A stretch of 64,000 nucleotides of DNA from Roseihalotalea indica (GCF_022458895.1 NZ_JAINFL010000009.1:164222-228221); one strand, 5' to 3'. Shown: positions 27,670 through 36,495, counted from the stretch's first letter. Notes: generated by a model from the sequence alone, not told the origin. Numbers and translations: made by a program.

Positions 27670-29619
27670 ATGAAGAAGATATGTTCGATACGCTATTTCG
27701 GCTGGGTGCTGTTGATTTTTGGTGCTTTAACCCTTCAGGCCCAGGAGGTGCCTTTTCAGCGGGGAGTGAATCTTACCGGTTGGTTTCAGGCCGGTAGTGC
27801 CCAGGAAATTCAGTTTTCGCGTTATACTAAGCAGGATTTTGAGCAGATCAAGAGCTTAGGTTGCGATGTGGTTCGCCTGCCGATTAACCTGCATTTTATG
27901 ACCAGCGGGGCGCCCGATTACACAGTTGATCCCTTGTTCTATAATTTCCTGGATGAGGTAATTGATTGGGCTGAGGCTCTGGATATGCATTTGATCCTGG
28001 ACAACCACACGTTTGATCCGGCGGAAAACACCGATCCGAATATCGGGGAAGTGCTTCAAAAGGTCTGGTCTCAGATGGCTACGCACTATCAGAGCCGTTC
28101 TGATCTGATTTATTTCGAGATTCTGAACGAGCCTCACGGTATTGCTGATGCGGAGTGGAATGCCATTCAGGCAGATGTGATTGAGACTATTCGGGAGGTA
28201 GATACTAAACACACGATTATCGTAGGGCCTGCTAACTGGAACAGTTTTTATAATCTGGATGAGATGCCAGTGTATGAAGATGATAACCTGATCTATACCT
28301 TTCACTTTTACGACCCCTTTCTGTTTACACACCAGGGAGCTACGTGGGTAGAGCCTTCGATGGAACCGCTGAGAGATGTTCCTTTTCCCTACGAAGCCAG
28401 CCGAATGCCGGAGCTGCCGAATGAGCTTCAGGGAACCTGGATTGAGTCAGCCTATGATGAGTATGCGCAGACCGGAACAGTAGCAAGTGTGCAGGAACTC
28501 ATTGATATTGCAACCCGTTTTAAAACCGAGCGACAGGTTCCGGTATTTTGCGGAGAGTTTGGAGTGTACATCCCTAACAGTGACGATAGCTCCCGAGTGT
28601 TCTGGTACGAACAGGTCCGTCAGATGCTGGAAGAAAGCAATATTGCCTGGACGAGCTGGGATTACCACGGTGGTTTTGGTTTGTTTAAAGAAGGCGGAAC
28701 CGATTTGTTTGAGCACGATTTAAACACTGCCTTGCTGGAAGCCCTCGGCCTCACGGTGCCCCCTCAGTCAGCGTACGTTATGCAACCGGATAGCGCGGGT
28801 TTTATGATTTATACCGATTATGCCGGGCCGCAGATCAATACCACTAGCCCGAATGAAGGCACCGTCAACTTTTACTCCGAAGCAGAACCAAATAACGATC
28901 AATACTGCCTCTTTTGGAGTGAAGCCGCTCAGTATAATTCCCTGGCTTTTGACTTTGCTCCTAACAAAGATTTATCGGAATTGGTAGAAGAAGGGTACGC
29001 ACTTAGTTTTATGGTTCGGGGCACCGATCCGGCATTAACATTTGATGTACGGTTTATGGATACTAAAACCGGGGAAGATGACCGCCCCTGGCGAATGCGG
29101 ATGACCGTGGATGAAACATTAGTCCCCTTTGATCGCCGATGGCATCCGGTGTATATCCCACTGGCAGACTTTACCGAGCAGGGAGCCTGGGATGGTGAAT
29201 GGTTTAATCCTGAAGGTAAATTTGACTGGGCAGCCATCGACCGCTTTGAGATCGTAGCCGAACAGCAGGCTTTTGGCGACGCCCGACTATGGTTCGATAA
29301 TATCCACATCACCAATGCCGATACGGCTCAGGTACTGGTAACCACCGAATATAATGATATAATTACCGCAATACCAGCAGCTGATGATGTAGCAGTACAC
29401 GTATACCCCAATCCTACGCAAAGCACTTTAATCATTCGTTGTCCATCACCCCAACCTTTGGATGGACGGTTGATGAACGTGTCCGGAAAAGTGGTTTGGG
29501 CGCAAACAGTTAGCGGAACGACCGAACTATCCGTCCAGCATTTACCGGCGGGGCTCTATTTCCTGCATCTTACCGATGAGAAAGGAATACGAAGTGTGCA
29601 CAAAGTCCTCGTACCCTAA
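27670..29619 (+). CDS. Secreted GH5 cellulase-like enzyme with CBM-like domain and T9SS sorting domain
   Basis: 649 residues. A signal peptide (ending near LQAQE) is followed by a GH5 TIM barrel (about 28-350). Acid/base Glu154 lies in FEILNEPHG and nucleophile Glu296 in FCGEFGVY; RLPINLHF and DNHTF also fit. Residues ~365-555 look like a beta-sandwich carbohydrate-binding module (LAFDFAPNKD to FEIVAEQQAFGDARLWFDNIHI), similar to CBM11-type domains. The C-terminus (about 575-649: VHVYPNPTQS, then GRLMNVSGKV and LPAGLYFLHLTDEKG) is a type A T9SS sorting domain, so the protein is exported across the outer membrane and probably attached to the surface. It likely cleaves beta-1,4 glucans or mannans. 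Confidence 0.88.
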   Translation: MKKICSIRYFGWVLLIFGALTLQAQEVPFQRGVNLTGWFQAGSAQEIQFSRYTKQDFEQIKSLGCDVVRLPINLHFMTSGAPDYTVDPLFYNFLDEVIDWAEALDMHLILDNHTFDPAENTDPNIGEVLQKVWSQMATHYQSRSDLIYFEILNEPHGIADAEWNAIQADVIETIREVDTKHTIIVGPANWNSFYNLDEMPVYEDDNLIYTFHFYDPFLFTHQGATWVEPSMEPLRDVPFPYEASRMPELPNELQGTWIESAYDEYAQTGTVASVQELIDIATRFKTERQVPVFCGEFGVYIPNSDDSSRVFWYEQVRQMLEESNIAWTSWDYHGGFGLFKEGGTDLFEHDLNTALLEALGLTVPPQSAYVMQPDSAGFMIYTDYAGPQINTTSPNEGTVNFYSEAEPNNDQYCLFWSEAAQYNSLAFDFAPNKDLSELVEEGYALSFMVRGTDPALTFDVRFMDTKTGEDDRPWRMRMTVDETLVPFDRRWHPVYIPLADFTEQGAWDGEWFNPEGKFDWAAIDRFEIVAEQQAFGDARLWFDNIHITNADTAQVLVTTEYNDIITAIPAADDVAVHVYPNPTQSTLIIRCPSPQPLDGRLMNVSGKVVWAQTVSGTTELSVQHLPAGLYFLHLTDEKGIRSVHKVLVP

Positions 29620-29649
29620 CGCACGGCTAGTGCAGTTGATCAAACTATC

Positions 29650-30756
29650 TTATTCATCCGAAGTAATATTCAAGATCTTCATGGCATTGGCACGATAGAC
29701 TTTCTCCAGTGCGCTGTCCGACAAACCGTAGCCATTCAATGCCCAGTGATAGCTGAAGCGGGAGTGATCGTAAAAGTGTTCGTCTTCAGTTTCCAGAATG
29801 CGAAATACCAGCCGGTACATGGAAGACTCATTGCCCATGTCGGTGCCAAAGACCAGTCTGTCTTGGTATTTTTCGTAAAACTTTCCGACAAAGCGGGGGA
29901 TAGTCGCGGTTTCGGCATAGCGAGCGGCGTTGTCAGCATATAGGTTGGGGTACTGATCAAATAAGTTACCCAGGATGTTGAGGTCGTGGGAACAGTTCAC
30001 ATAGTGGCAGGCAATAAAAGTGGTATTGGGATTGTCGCGCACGGCGTTTTCCAGAATCTGAACCATGCCAGCATGGTCAACAATGCCTGGTTGGTTATCC
30101 AGCCGCCATTTGAAGGCGTTCATCAGTCCGTCGTTCTGAGCGTCCATCGGTTTATACATCCACATAGGTTCGGCCACGTGAATACTGATGGGTATACCCA
30201 GTTCGCCACATTTCTCAATAAGGGGTCTCATGCGGTCATCATCAATGTGCATTCCGTAGGCGGGAGTGGGTTTGGAGTAAAACAGGCCTTTTCCTTTGTC
30301 GCCTAGTTCTCCTACGCCTCGAGCTCCCATTTTCACACAACGTTCCAGTTCTGCCACGGCTTTCGGTCCGTAACCCGGTTGGTCATAACCGGTATAGTCA
30401 AATCCGCAAAACAGAATGAAACGGTCGGGGTACTGGCTGTACAGTTGCACCAGAGAGTCGAAGGCAGGACCGGTTTGGTAGGTCATTACAACGGCTTTAT
30501 CGAGGCCTACCGAGTCCATAACCTTTACCCAGGTGTCTACCTCCTCAGCCGTTTCGGCATAGCTGTGAGAATGCAGGTCGATGGCGGGGTACTTCGCTTT
30601 GTCAATCTGGTGACTGGGAGTGTTGTAGATGGAGACCGGACGGTAATCTTTTAGCAAAAGTTCTTCCGGATTAGAAGGTTGCTCTTGAGCCTGGCTGTTC
30701 AGCGGAAGTAGCAAATACCCCAAAAAAAGGGTGAAGAGAAGAGGAACATGTTTCAT
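29650..30756 (-). CDS. Secreted amidohydrolase 2 family (TIM-barrel) metal-dependent hydrolase
   Basis: 368 residues with a signal peptide (MKHVPLLFTLFLGYLLLPL, then NSQAQEQ). The metal-site start H-x-H occurs as IDLHSHSYAE, with a later His in SIHVAEPMW, a His in FIACHYVNC and an Asp in FGTDMGNESS. These are typical of the amidohydrolase_2 group, which includes ACMSD-like decarboxylases and lactonases. The substrate is unknown. It converges on the GH5 gene, whose stop is 30 bp away. Confidence 0.8.
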   Translation of the reverse strand: MKHVPLLFTLFLGYLLLPLNSQAQEQPSNPEELLLKDYRPVSIYNTPSHQIDKAKYPAIDLHSHSYAETAEEVDTWVKVMDSVGLDKAVVMTYQTGPAFDSLVQLYSQYPDRFILFCGFDYTGYDQPGYGPKAVAELERCVKMGARGVGELGDKGKGLFYSKPTPAYGMHIDDDRMRPLIEKCGELGIPISIHVAEPMWMYKPMDAQNDGLMNAFKWRLDNQPGIVDHAGMVQILENAVRDNPNTTFIACHYVNCSHDLNILGNLFDQYPNLYADNAARYAETATIPRFVGKFYEKYQDRLVFGTDMGNESSMYRLVFRILETEDEHFYDHSRFSYHWALNGYGLSDSALEKVYRANAMKILNITSDE

Positions 30757-31260
30757 AAATACAAAAAGCGGTTGTAGGTTAGGTTATTTATAGCGCCAGG
30801 TTACCAAAGCCAGCCCGGCGAAATAGCCGATTGATAGGCATAGTACAGAGCGAGTCTACAAAATAACAATCCGCCGCTCATCCGGCAACATATTCTTTCT
30901 ATAACCGCAAATTCATTTACATAAATGGGATATACTTCCAAAAAGCCTCGAACAAGAACACCCGTAGTATATCAAGCACGCATGGATGGACTGTTGATAA
31001 TAGGCAGGTGGCGGTAAACGTTCGTAATATCCATAGCCTTCTCGTCGCTGACTGCCAACCGTTTACCAGTCTGTTATTGATGATAACTGTAGTTGTACTA
31101 AAACTGTCATTTCATTGTTAAATCAACATTAACCTCTGAAGTGATGTTGCCAGATAGGTGCTTCTTCTGATCTATACACGCTGATTCCATTTTCCATTTT
31201 GTCAAGTGCCCCATCGGGCTTTATTAAAAACTATCGGCGGGTACGTCCGTTTGATATGGT
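30757..31260. other. Intergenic region with 8-bp inverted repeat
   Basis: GGTAAACG (31013-31020) pairs with CGTTTACC (31060-31067). Around the arms lie further complementary words (ATGGAT/ATCCAT, GGCAG/CTGCC). This fits the intergenic inverted-repeat type described in the permease cluster. No ORF or RNA was recognised. Confidence 0.45.
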
Positions 31261-31851
31261 ATGAATTTTCTGGCGCACTTCTACTTATCCGGTCATACTC
31301 CCTCCATGATCATCGGCAGCTTTCTGGGCGACTTTGTGAAAGGGAGTCAATATCAGCAGTTTGATACATCGGTTGCTGAAGCTATTCTGCTGCATCGGGA
31401 AATTGATCAGTATACCGACCATCATCCGGCCTTTTTAGAAAGTAAGCACCGTTTGCAAGAGAAGCACAACCATTACTCGGGCGTGATTGTAGATATTTTT
31501 TATGATCATTTTCTGGCGAATGCCTGGAGTGACTATAGCGACGAGCCGCTGGAAACTTTTGCCCAAACCGTATACCAAACCCTGCACAAGCAGCACGCTA
31601 TACTGCCGCCCGATGCCCGACAAGTACTCCATTATATGAGTCAGCATAACTGGTTGGTTAATTATGAGCAGTTAGAGGGTATTCGCCGTACCCTGATGGG
31701 CATGGAAAAACGTTCTCAGTACCCTAATCAGATGGGGGCGGCTATTACTGATCTTACTAATCATTTTGAGGAATTTGAGCAGGAGTTCTCCCTTTTCTTT
31801 CCTGATCTTCAACAGCACGTTGAAAACTGGCTGGTTACCAGTGATAAATAG
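31261..31851 (+). CDS. acpH: Acyl carrier protein phosphodiesterase
   Basis: 196 residues, close to the usual AcpH length of about 193. It begins MNFLAHFYLSGHTPSMIIGSFLGDFVKG, the N-terminal signature of AcpH. It continues with EAILLHREIDQYTDHHP, which has the HD-type metal residues, and HYSGVIVDIFYDHFLANAW. AcpH removes the 4'-phosphopantetheine prosthetic group from holo-ACP, giving apo-ACP. It is cytosolic. The gene stands alone with long gaps on both sides. Confidence 0.9.
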   Translation: MNFLAHFYLSGHTPSMIIGSFLGDFVKGSQYQQFDTSVAEAILLHREIDQYTDHHPAFLESKHRLQEKHNHYSGVIVDIFYDHFLANAWSDYSDEPLETFAQTVYQTLHKQHAILPPDARQVLHYMSQHNWLVNYEQLEGIRRTLMGMEKRSQYPNQMGAAITDLTNHFEEFEQEFSLFFPDLQQHVENWLVTSDK

Positions 31852-32532
31852 TGGGGCTTAGGTTTTAGGGGTAACAATTCAAATTTAGGCTTTCTCGATA
31901 CTCCCTTTATTCAAAGAGTAGGGTTTGTTGATTGGTGAAATGGGAAGGGGGTGTGTTTTATAATGCGGGGTAAATTACCAGTAATAGCTTTTCTGTTATT
32001 TCTTCACTGTTTTATGCGAATTATGCTTTAGGTTCTGATGACCAGAAAACTCTAGCGTATTTTACTTTCTTGTTGGCAGCCCTCAGAGCCGGGCGGGCTC
32101 ATACTTTTTCCATCGATGAAAAAGTATGCAAAAAATCTAGGAAACCTTGAAACTCGCTACGCTCAGACAGCAAGCTTTCCCTCAGTGAGTAGGAATAAAA
32201 AGATCCATTAGCAATTCAAAGAGAATAACAAGTATTATCTATTCAGTTATTCCTCCACTATTTACTATTTTCTCCACAACGTACCACTTAGCTATAAATC
32301 CTTGGGGAAATTTTTCTTGGTGGGGTAGAAATGATGAATAATGGGCAAGGTAACTGGGTGAGTGCTCCCTGAGGAGGAGAATTTTCCCACTGACTTACTC
32401 CAAATTGCTAAATAGCCTGTTGAAAGACTTTCGCAGAAGGCATTACGTCAGGGCAAACCATGCCTGGGTCTCCACGAAAGGAAAGAAAGGGTAAATGAGC
32501 GATAAGATGGGGGCTAAACGAGAGGGCGGAGG
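31852..32532. other. Intergenic region with REP copy A
   Basis: The first part (31852-32087) and the end (32182-32532) show no ORF, promoter or RNA that I can support. The core of the region is the REP-like element at 32088-32181. Confidence 0.5.
32088..32181 (+). repeat. REP-like element copy A
   Basis: A GCCGGGCGGGCT head is followed by hairpin ATACTTTTT/AAAAAGTAT around CCATCGATG (32101-32127), then AAAAAATCTAGGAAACC, TTGAAACTCGCTACGCTCAG, and CAAGCTTTCCC at the end. Copy B (36540-36631) is the same arrangement on the opposite strand, so it is a genuine dispersed repeat. Confidence 0.8.
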
Positions 32533-33105
32533 CTAATTGAGGACTTCGTAGGCGATGAAATCTCCTTCTTCGATGCCATGCCGGCCGGTGAAGCCTGCGT
32601 TCACTTCCACCACGTAGAGAGCCTCAGCTGTAGAGGGAATAGATTTTGTCGAATAAGGCATCACGCCTTGGTAGATGGTCACAATTTCTTTGTCGGGGCT
32701 TACGTAGATGATGTCGAGGGGGAGTTTGGTGTTCTTCATCCAGTACGATTGCACTTTGGGTTCATCGTGGATAAACAGCATGCCATGATCTTCTTCCATC
32801 GCGCTACGGTACATCAGCCCCTGGGCACGTTGCTCCTGATCATCGGCCACTTCAATAACGATATGTTGCAGGGTGTCCTGTTCTTCCTGGCTGAGGAACC
32901 ATAAATCACCTTCTTTAACAAACTGGGGTTCGTCTACCGTATTGGTCGTTTGGGTGGTGATGGGGGCAGAACTTTCTTCTTCGTTAAAAAAGAAATAATA
33001 GACAATAAACACCACAGCTCCTACCACTGCCAGCAGCAGCAATAGTTTACGGGCTGAGGAAAGGGATGAGATCTTATCTTCCGGTGACTCTTGGGTATTG
33101 CTCAT
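32533..33105 (-). CDS. Membrane-anchored DUF192 protein
   Basis: 190 residues. A single N-terminal TM segment (about 18-39, LLLLLAVVGAVVFIVYYFF) anchors the protein. The DUF192 domain spans about 70-188, with RAQGLMYRSAMEEDHGMLFIHDE, the Q-S-Y-W-M-K-N-T motif, LPLDIIYVSPDKEIV and a G-I-E-E-G-D end. DUF192 proteins are widespread small extracytoplasmic proteins of unclear role. A TAACTTTG sequence (complement of 33137-33144) is at the right distance to be a -7 element, but the -33 TTTG is missing. Confidence 0.8.
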   Translation of the reverse strand: MSNTQESPEDKISSLSSARKLLLLLAVVGAVVFIVYYFFFNEEESSAPITTQTTNTVDEPQFVKEGDLWFLSQEEQDTLQHIVIEVADDQEQRAQGLMYRSAMEEDHGMLFIHDEPKVQSYWMKNTKLPLDIIYVSPDKEIVTIYQGVMPYSTKSIPSTAEALYVVEVNAGFTGRHGIEEGDFIAYEVLN

Positions 33106-33252
33106 GAAAGTACTAATCGCTATAGATACAACGCCGCAAAGTTAAAAGTTAATCTCAAATTAGAAACAGAAATACTACGGCGGGCCTCAGCATTAACAAC
33201 GATTTATTCATTTCGTTTCGTTTACCTTCCGAAAGTCTTACTGCCACCTTCA

Positions 33253-33834
33253 TCACGATGGGCTCTGCCCGGTAAACCGATCCTGTTGCCAGTTCTTAGG
33301 ATTGTTGCGGATATATTGGCTGATCCGCTCAAATGAATGCCTATTGCGGATGATATGATCATGATACCGGGATTGCCAGGCGAAATCGGGGGTGATAACT
33401 CGGGCTTGTTTGGTAATCCCCACTTTAAAACCCCGGACAATAGAGGCTAGGTTTTTGGATTGTGGACCAAATTTGTTTTTCTGAAAATCCCCTCCGGCAT
33501 GAGGGGGTATAAAATCTTCTCTGGTATGTGGTGACACAAAATCTTGTGTCACCACATGCTCTTGTTTATCAATAATAATGATACCATGCACATGATCCGG
33601 CATGGCTATAAATTCACCTAGCCGGACAAATGGAAAATGCTGGGGAATCTCTTCCCAACAGGTATAGGCTATACAACCTATCGCCGACAGCCCCATGATT
33701 CCATCCCGGATCGCTCCGAAGAAATGCTCCCGATCTTTGGTACAAATAGTAATAAAATACGTTGCATTATGCGAATAGTCCCACCAGTCGGCTCGGATTG
33801 ATTCATTTCTATATTTCCCCTGATACTTTGCCAT
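33253..33834 (-). CDS. REP-associated tyrosine transposase (RAYT, IS200-like HUH family)
   Basis: 193 residues from ATG 33834 (MAKYQGKYRN); an ATG at 33855 gives a 7-residue extension. The HUH motif reads MPDHVHGI with His81 and His83, and the catalytic Tyr is Tyr157 in WQSRYHDHIIRN. The start, YFITICTKDREHFFG, also fits the family. RAYTs are single-copy, domesticated-looking relatives of IS200 transposases that are linked to REP/BIME sequences. Here two inverted REP-like copies flank the gene (32.1 and 36.6 kb). Between the HUH and Tyr sites lies an unusual insertion of two 27-bp repeats with nested hairpins (see the separate entry). No terminal palindromes of a classical IS200 were seen at its immediate ends. 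Confidence 0.85.
   Translation of the reverse strand: MAKYQGKYRNESIRADWWDYSHNATYFITICTKDREHFFGAIRDGIMGLSAIGCIAYTCWEEIPQHFPFVRLGEFIAMPDHVHGIIIIDKQEHVVTQDFVSPHTREDFIPPHAGGDFQKNKFGPQSKNLASIVRGFKVGITKQARVITPDFAWQSRYHDHIIRNRHSFERISQYIRNNPKNWQQDRFTGQSPS
33490..33557 (-). repeat. 27-bp in-frame repeats with a perfect 14-bp hairpin inside the RAYT gene
   Basis: ATGTGGTGACACAA (33526-33539) and TTGTGTCACCACAT (33544-33557) form a perfect 14-bp stem with a 4-nt loop. On the coding strand, two 27-bp units start with GATTTT at 33543 and 33516, with a partial third at 33489. The protein shows this as D-F-V-S-P-H-T-R-E / D-F-I-P-P-H-A-G-G / D-F-Q. CCCCTC/GAGGGG forms a second small stem in the second unit. 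Confidence 0.8.
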
Positions 33835-33853
33835 ACATCTTACCCCATTGTGC

Positions 33854-33891
33854 ATAAAAAAACCGCACCTGGTATATACTACCCGATGCGG
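33854..33891 (-). terminator. Rho-independent-type terminator of the helical orphan gene
   Basis: Read on the minus strand, CCGCA and TGCGG (33887-33891 with 33863-33867), plus an inner GGTA/TACC pair, form a stem followed by seven T residues. It is 62 bp after the stop of the 210-residue gene and 20 bp before the RAYT start, so it separates them. Confidence 0.65.
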
Positions 33892-33952
33892 CTATCATCA
33901 TCATCTCCCTCTTCTTCCTCTACCGTTCACCCTCTACCGTGCACCATTGCTC

Positions 33953-34585
33953 TTACACCACTAAACCTAACGCCTCTAGCTGCTGGGGATTATCTTCACA
34001 GGCGATCTGGGCAATCTTCACAAAGTTGCGTACCCATTTCTCCAGTTGTTGTAAGGATTCATCTCGTTGCTCACGGAGTTGCTGCGACTGGCTCTTTCGC
34101 TGGTTCTGCTGCACTCGCATATCGGCTACCGCCTGCACCTTTTCCCGAGCTTGCTGTAGCTCTTCGGGCAGTACATTAAACTGCGCCAGGGTATCCTGCA
34201 CCAGGTCTGCGTGCTGGTAAAATCGGTTCACCTGGGTGAGCCAGCCAGTAAGGGTGGTTTCCCGTTTGCCCGACAGCCCCAGTTTCTTCCAAAGCTCCTC
34301 TTCCTTCGCTACCGACATCCGCACAATCTTCACATGCTTCATATAGAGTTGGTGCGCCTCATCCTGAGCCTCGCGTAGGGCCAGGGTGGTATCGCGCTGA
34401 GCACCCAGTTCCTCATTTTTGGTGATCTGTAAGCCATAGGCCTCATTATATAGAGTTTTAGCCTGCTGAAACGCTTTACGATCAAAACCAAATGGAGTGG
34501 TTTGCTTAATGAGGGTTGGACTAGCCAGCGCACCATCTATCACCAGACGAGAACGCTCCAACCGCGCGGCTAACGTATTCTTCAT
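33953..34585 (-). CDS. Uncharacterised helical, coiled-coil-rich protein
   Basis: 210 residues with no signal peptide or TM segment. It is rich in charged residues and glutamine, with long helical stretches (EELQQAREKVQAVADMRV and QLREQRDESLQQLEKWVRNF). It starts with MKNTLAARLERSRLVIDGAL. I do not recognise the family. It lies between the RAYT gene and the 42-bp array, has its own terminator, and so is probably monocistronic. The helical pattern and the absence of low-complexity regions indicate a real protein. Confidence 0.6.
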   Translation of the reverse strand: MKNTLAARLERSRLVIDGALASPTLIKQTTPFGFDRKAFQQAKTLYNEAYGLQITKNEELGAQRDTTLALREAQDEAHQLYMKHVKIVRMSVAKEEELWKKLGLSGKRETTLTGWLTQVNRFYQHADLVQDTLAQFNVLPEELQQAREKVQAVADMRVQQNQRKSQSQQLREQRDESLQQLEKWVRNFVKIAQIACEDNPQQLEALGLVV

Positions 34586-35040
34586 AAGCGTGAGTTTTTG
34601 TTTCTACCGGTAAAAGTAGTGCAACTCTATCAGATAGCTAAACTCAAACTAGTGCAAATAGTACGTGAGTATTATTTTAGTTAAATGCTGGTAATAACAC
34701 TTATATATTTAGACTGAAAGATTGATTCTATATAAATGGCTTTTGAATAAAGAACCTGTAATCATAAGCACTTCATCTCCCAAAATCACTCAAAGAAAAT
34801 TATGAGTTAGCAAACCTCTCATATTAGGGTAATGTGCAAAATAGAATACAAAAGAAGATGCTTAATTTTCAGAGGGCTACTTTACAGTGTTGCCAACAAA
34901 TCAGCTTAAACCTATAGATGACTATGTCATCTTAGAAGTTCATGAAAATATAACAAAAAGAGGGTCTATACTTTATAAAGCCATTTTTGGGTATGAAAAT
35001 GACTGTCGTTCACTATAAATTTTTTAGTGAATGGATTTAA
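34586..35040. other. Intergenic AT-rich stretch
   Basis: No protein-like ORF is visible. TGACTGTCGT at 35000 is 43 bp before the first array palindrome and may be a decayed unit. Confidence 0.4.
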
Positions 35041-35304
35041 TTTGACTGGTCATGAATCATTCGTTCGTCAGAATAATTGTGATATGACCGGTCATGAATG
35101 AAATAATATCTTGCATGAATGTCATTTGACCAGTCAAATGCAGTTTGTTCTGCTGAATCAGTCGTATTTGACCGGTCAAATGGGGTTCGTTTCTGCTTGT
35201 GAATCGTTTCTGACTGGTCAAATGTCATTGGTTTACTGGTATGAAGAGTATTCGACCGGTAAAATGCTATTCGTTGGCTCTAACGAAAGGCACTTGCCCG
35301 GTAC
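35041..35304. repeat. 42-bp phased array of seven palindromes (TGACCGGTCA)
   Basis: Ten-bp dyads start at 35043, 35085, 35127, 35169, 35211, 35253 and 35295, exactly 42 bp apart. The first five read TGAC[CT]GGTCA or TGACCAGTCA; the last two are partly decayed (CGACCGGTAA, TGCCCGGTAC). Between them, a second symmetric word appears about half a unit later in the best units, for example TTCGTT and AACGAA (35271-35287). The unit is therefore roughly palindromic. Since 42 bp is 14 codons, both strands stay open here, giving 14-residue repeats, but there is no start or protein-like context. Confidence 0.85.
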
Positions 35305-35500
35305 CATGGTGGGGGTTGGCCTAGCAGAAGCATATAAAAGGGGGTGAGAGGTATTGGAGGGGAGGAGGCATTTGGGTTTGCCCTTTTAGGTATGAAGTCT
35401 TATCGGGTGGCAATGTGTGTTTGCTGGCTTTTGTAAGTTTGGTTTGGTAGGTAAGGATAGGATTGAGGGGTGGTGGGGTAATGTGCTCGTAGTCAGGAGG

Positions 35501-35570
35501 TTGCTTCGGCACTTCGCTTCTCGCAAAGACGTGAGTAGGGATTGCCGCGCTTGTTCTTCGCTTGCAATGA
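35501..35570. repeat. Dispersed-type repeat (CTTCGCTTCTCGCAAAGACG / GGATTGCCGCGC type)
   Basis: ACTTCGCTTCTCGCAAAGACG (35511-35531 region), ATTGCCGCGC and CTTCGCTTGCAATGA follow one another. This ordering, with 'GCAA' and 'CAATGA' ends, is known to me as a common short dispersed repeat in many Bacteroidota genomes. Only one copy lies in the window. Confidence 0.45.
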
Positions 35571-35697
35571 TTTGAGCGGCGTAATAGGGGAGGTGGCGAT
35601 CGCTTTTAGTAACTGATAATTTATGCCGGGTTTGCTCGCTGGCCGCATGGTAAGAGGGACTTTAATTCGTTATGCAGGTTAATCGGCCCACCGTTTG

Positions 35698-35730
35698 TTT
35701 GAATTTTTCCTCAGAAATAACATATCTTTG
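35698..35730 (+). promoter_or_regulatory. Bacteroidota sigma-ABfr-type promoter for the NmrA-like gene
   Basis: TTTG (35698-35701), a 21-nt spacer and TATCTTTG (35723-35730) match the TTTG / TAnnTTTG consensus with both elements intact. Transcription would start near 35737, leaving a leader of about 120 nt before the ATG at 35860. Confidence 0.6.
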
Positions 35731-35859
35731 TCTCATTAAACGCTCTTTATAACATAGCGCCTCTTTCCTGTCAGTCCTCATCCGGGACTATCCTGTGGGT
35801 ACTATCTATCCGATAGACTACCCTATTATTCTATTCTATATCTTTTTATAAAGAGCTTT

Positions 35860-36495
35860 ATGAAATCTATCACCATAGCCGTACTAGGCGGCACCGGTAA
35901 AGCCGGAACCTATTTAGTAAAACAATTACAGGCCCAGGGTTTTTCTCTCAAGCTGCTACTGCGGCACCCCGATCACTATCAAAACGATCATCCGGATACG
36001 GAAGTAGTAGCCGGAGATGCCCGGAACGATGCGTCCATTCGCTCACTGCTAACGGGTTGTGAGGCGGTGATCAGCACCTTGGGGCAGCCGAAGGGCGAGC
36101 CCCCCATCTTCCGTGAAGCCACGCAACTGCTGTTAAAGGCCATGCCCGACTACGGCATCCGCCGGTATATTGCCGTGACTGGCCTACAGGTAGACACCCC
36201 CGCCGACAAAAAGGGCAATGCTACCCAGACCGCAACGAACTGGATGAAAACCAACTTTCCCGCTATCTGCACCGACCGCCAGCGGGAATATGAGTTGCTC
36301 ACCCAAAGTGATCTGGACTGGACCCTGGTGCGCCTCCCGATGATTGAGCAAACCGAGGCTCGCTTCCCCATACAGGTAAGCACCGAAGACGCCCCCGGAC
36401 AAAAGATCTCAGCCACCGATCTGGCCCACTTCCTCATAAACCAATTAAAAGATGACACCCACATCCAACAGTCACCTTTTATTAGTAATGTCTAG
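35860..36495 (+). CDS. NAD(P)H-binding atypical SDR (NmrA-like/PF13460)
   Basis: 211 residues. The N-terminal nucleotide motif is G-x-G-x-G-K (AVLGGTGKAGTYLVKQL). It is followed by LLRHPDHY and an acidic GDARNDASIRSLLTGCEAVISTLG, typical of NmrA-like or biliverdin-reductase-B-like SDRs. The SAM-like part YIAVTGLQVDTP and WTLVRLPMIEQT fit the family. These proteins act as redox sensors or small-molecule reductases; the substrate is unknown. A clear promoter lies upstream and a terminator-like stem downstream, so the gene is probably transcribed alone. Confidence 0.8.
   Translation: MKSITIAVLGGTGKAGTYLVKQLQAQGFSLKLLLRHPDHYQNDHPDTEVVAGDARNDASIRSLLTGCEAVISTLGQPKGEPPIFREATQLLLKAMPDYGIRRYIAVTGLQVDTPADKKGNATQTATNWMKTNFPAICTDRQREYELLTQSDLDWTLVRLPMIEQTEARFPIQVSTEDAPGQKISATDLAHFLINQLKDDTHIQQSPFISNV

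Noticed and set aside
35041..35304. CRISPR array interpretation of the 42-bp repeats
   Set aside because: The repeat core is only 10 bp, spacers vary in a drifting way, and no cas genes are in the window.
35111..35347. ORF of 78 residues with 14-residue repeats (L-T-G-Q-M type), and its opposite-strand counterpart
   Set aside because: The 42-bp period automatically gives 14-residue repeats in open frames on both strands. There is no start context or signal, and the repeats decay at the edges. Not excluded completely, but the DNA palindrome explanation is simpler.
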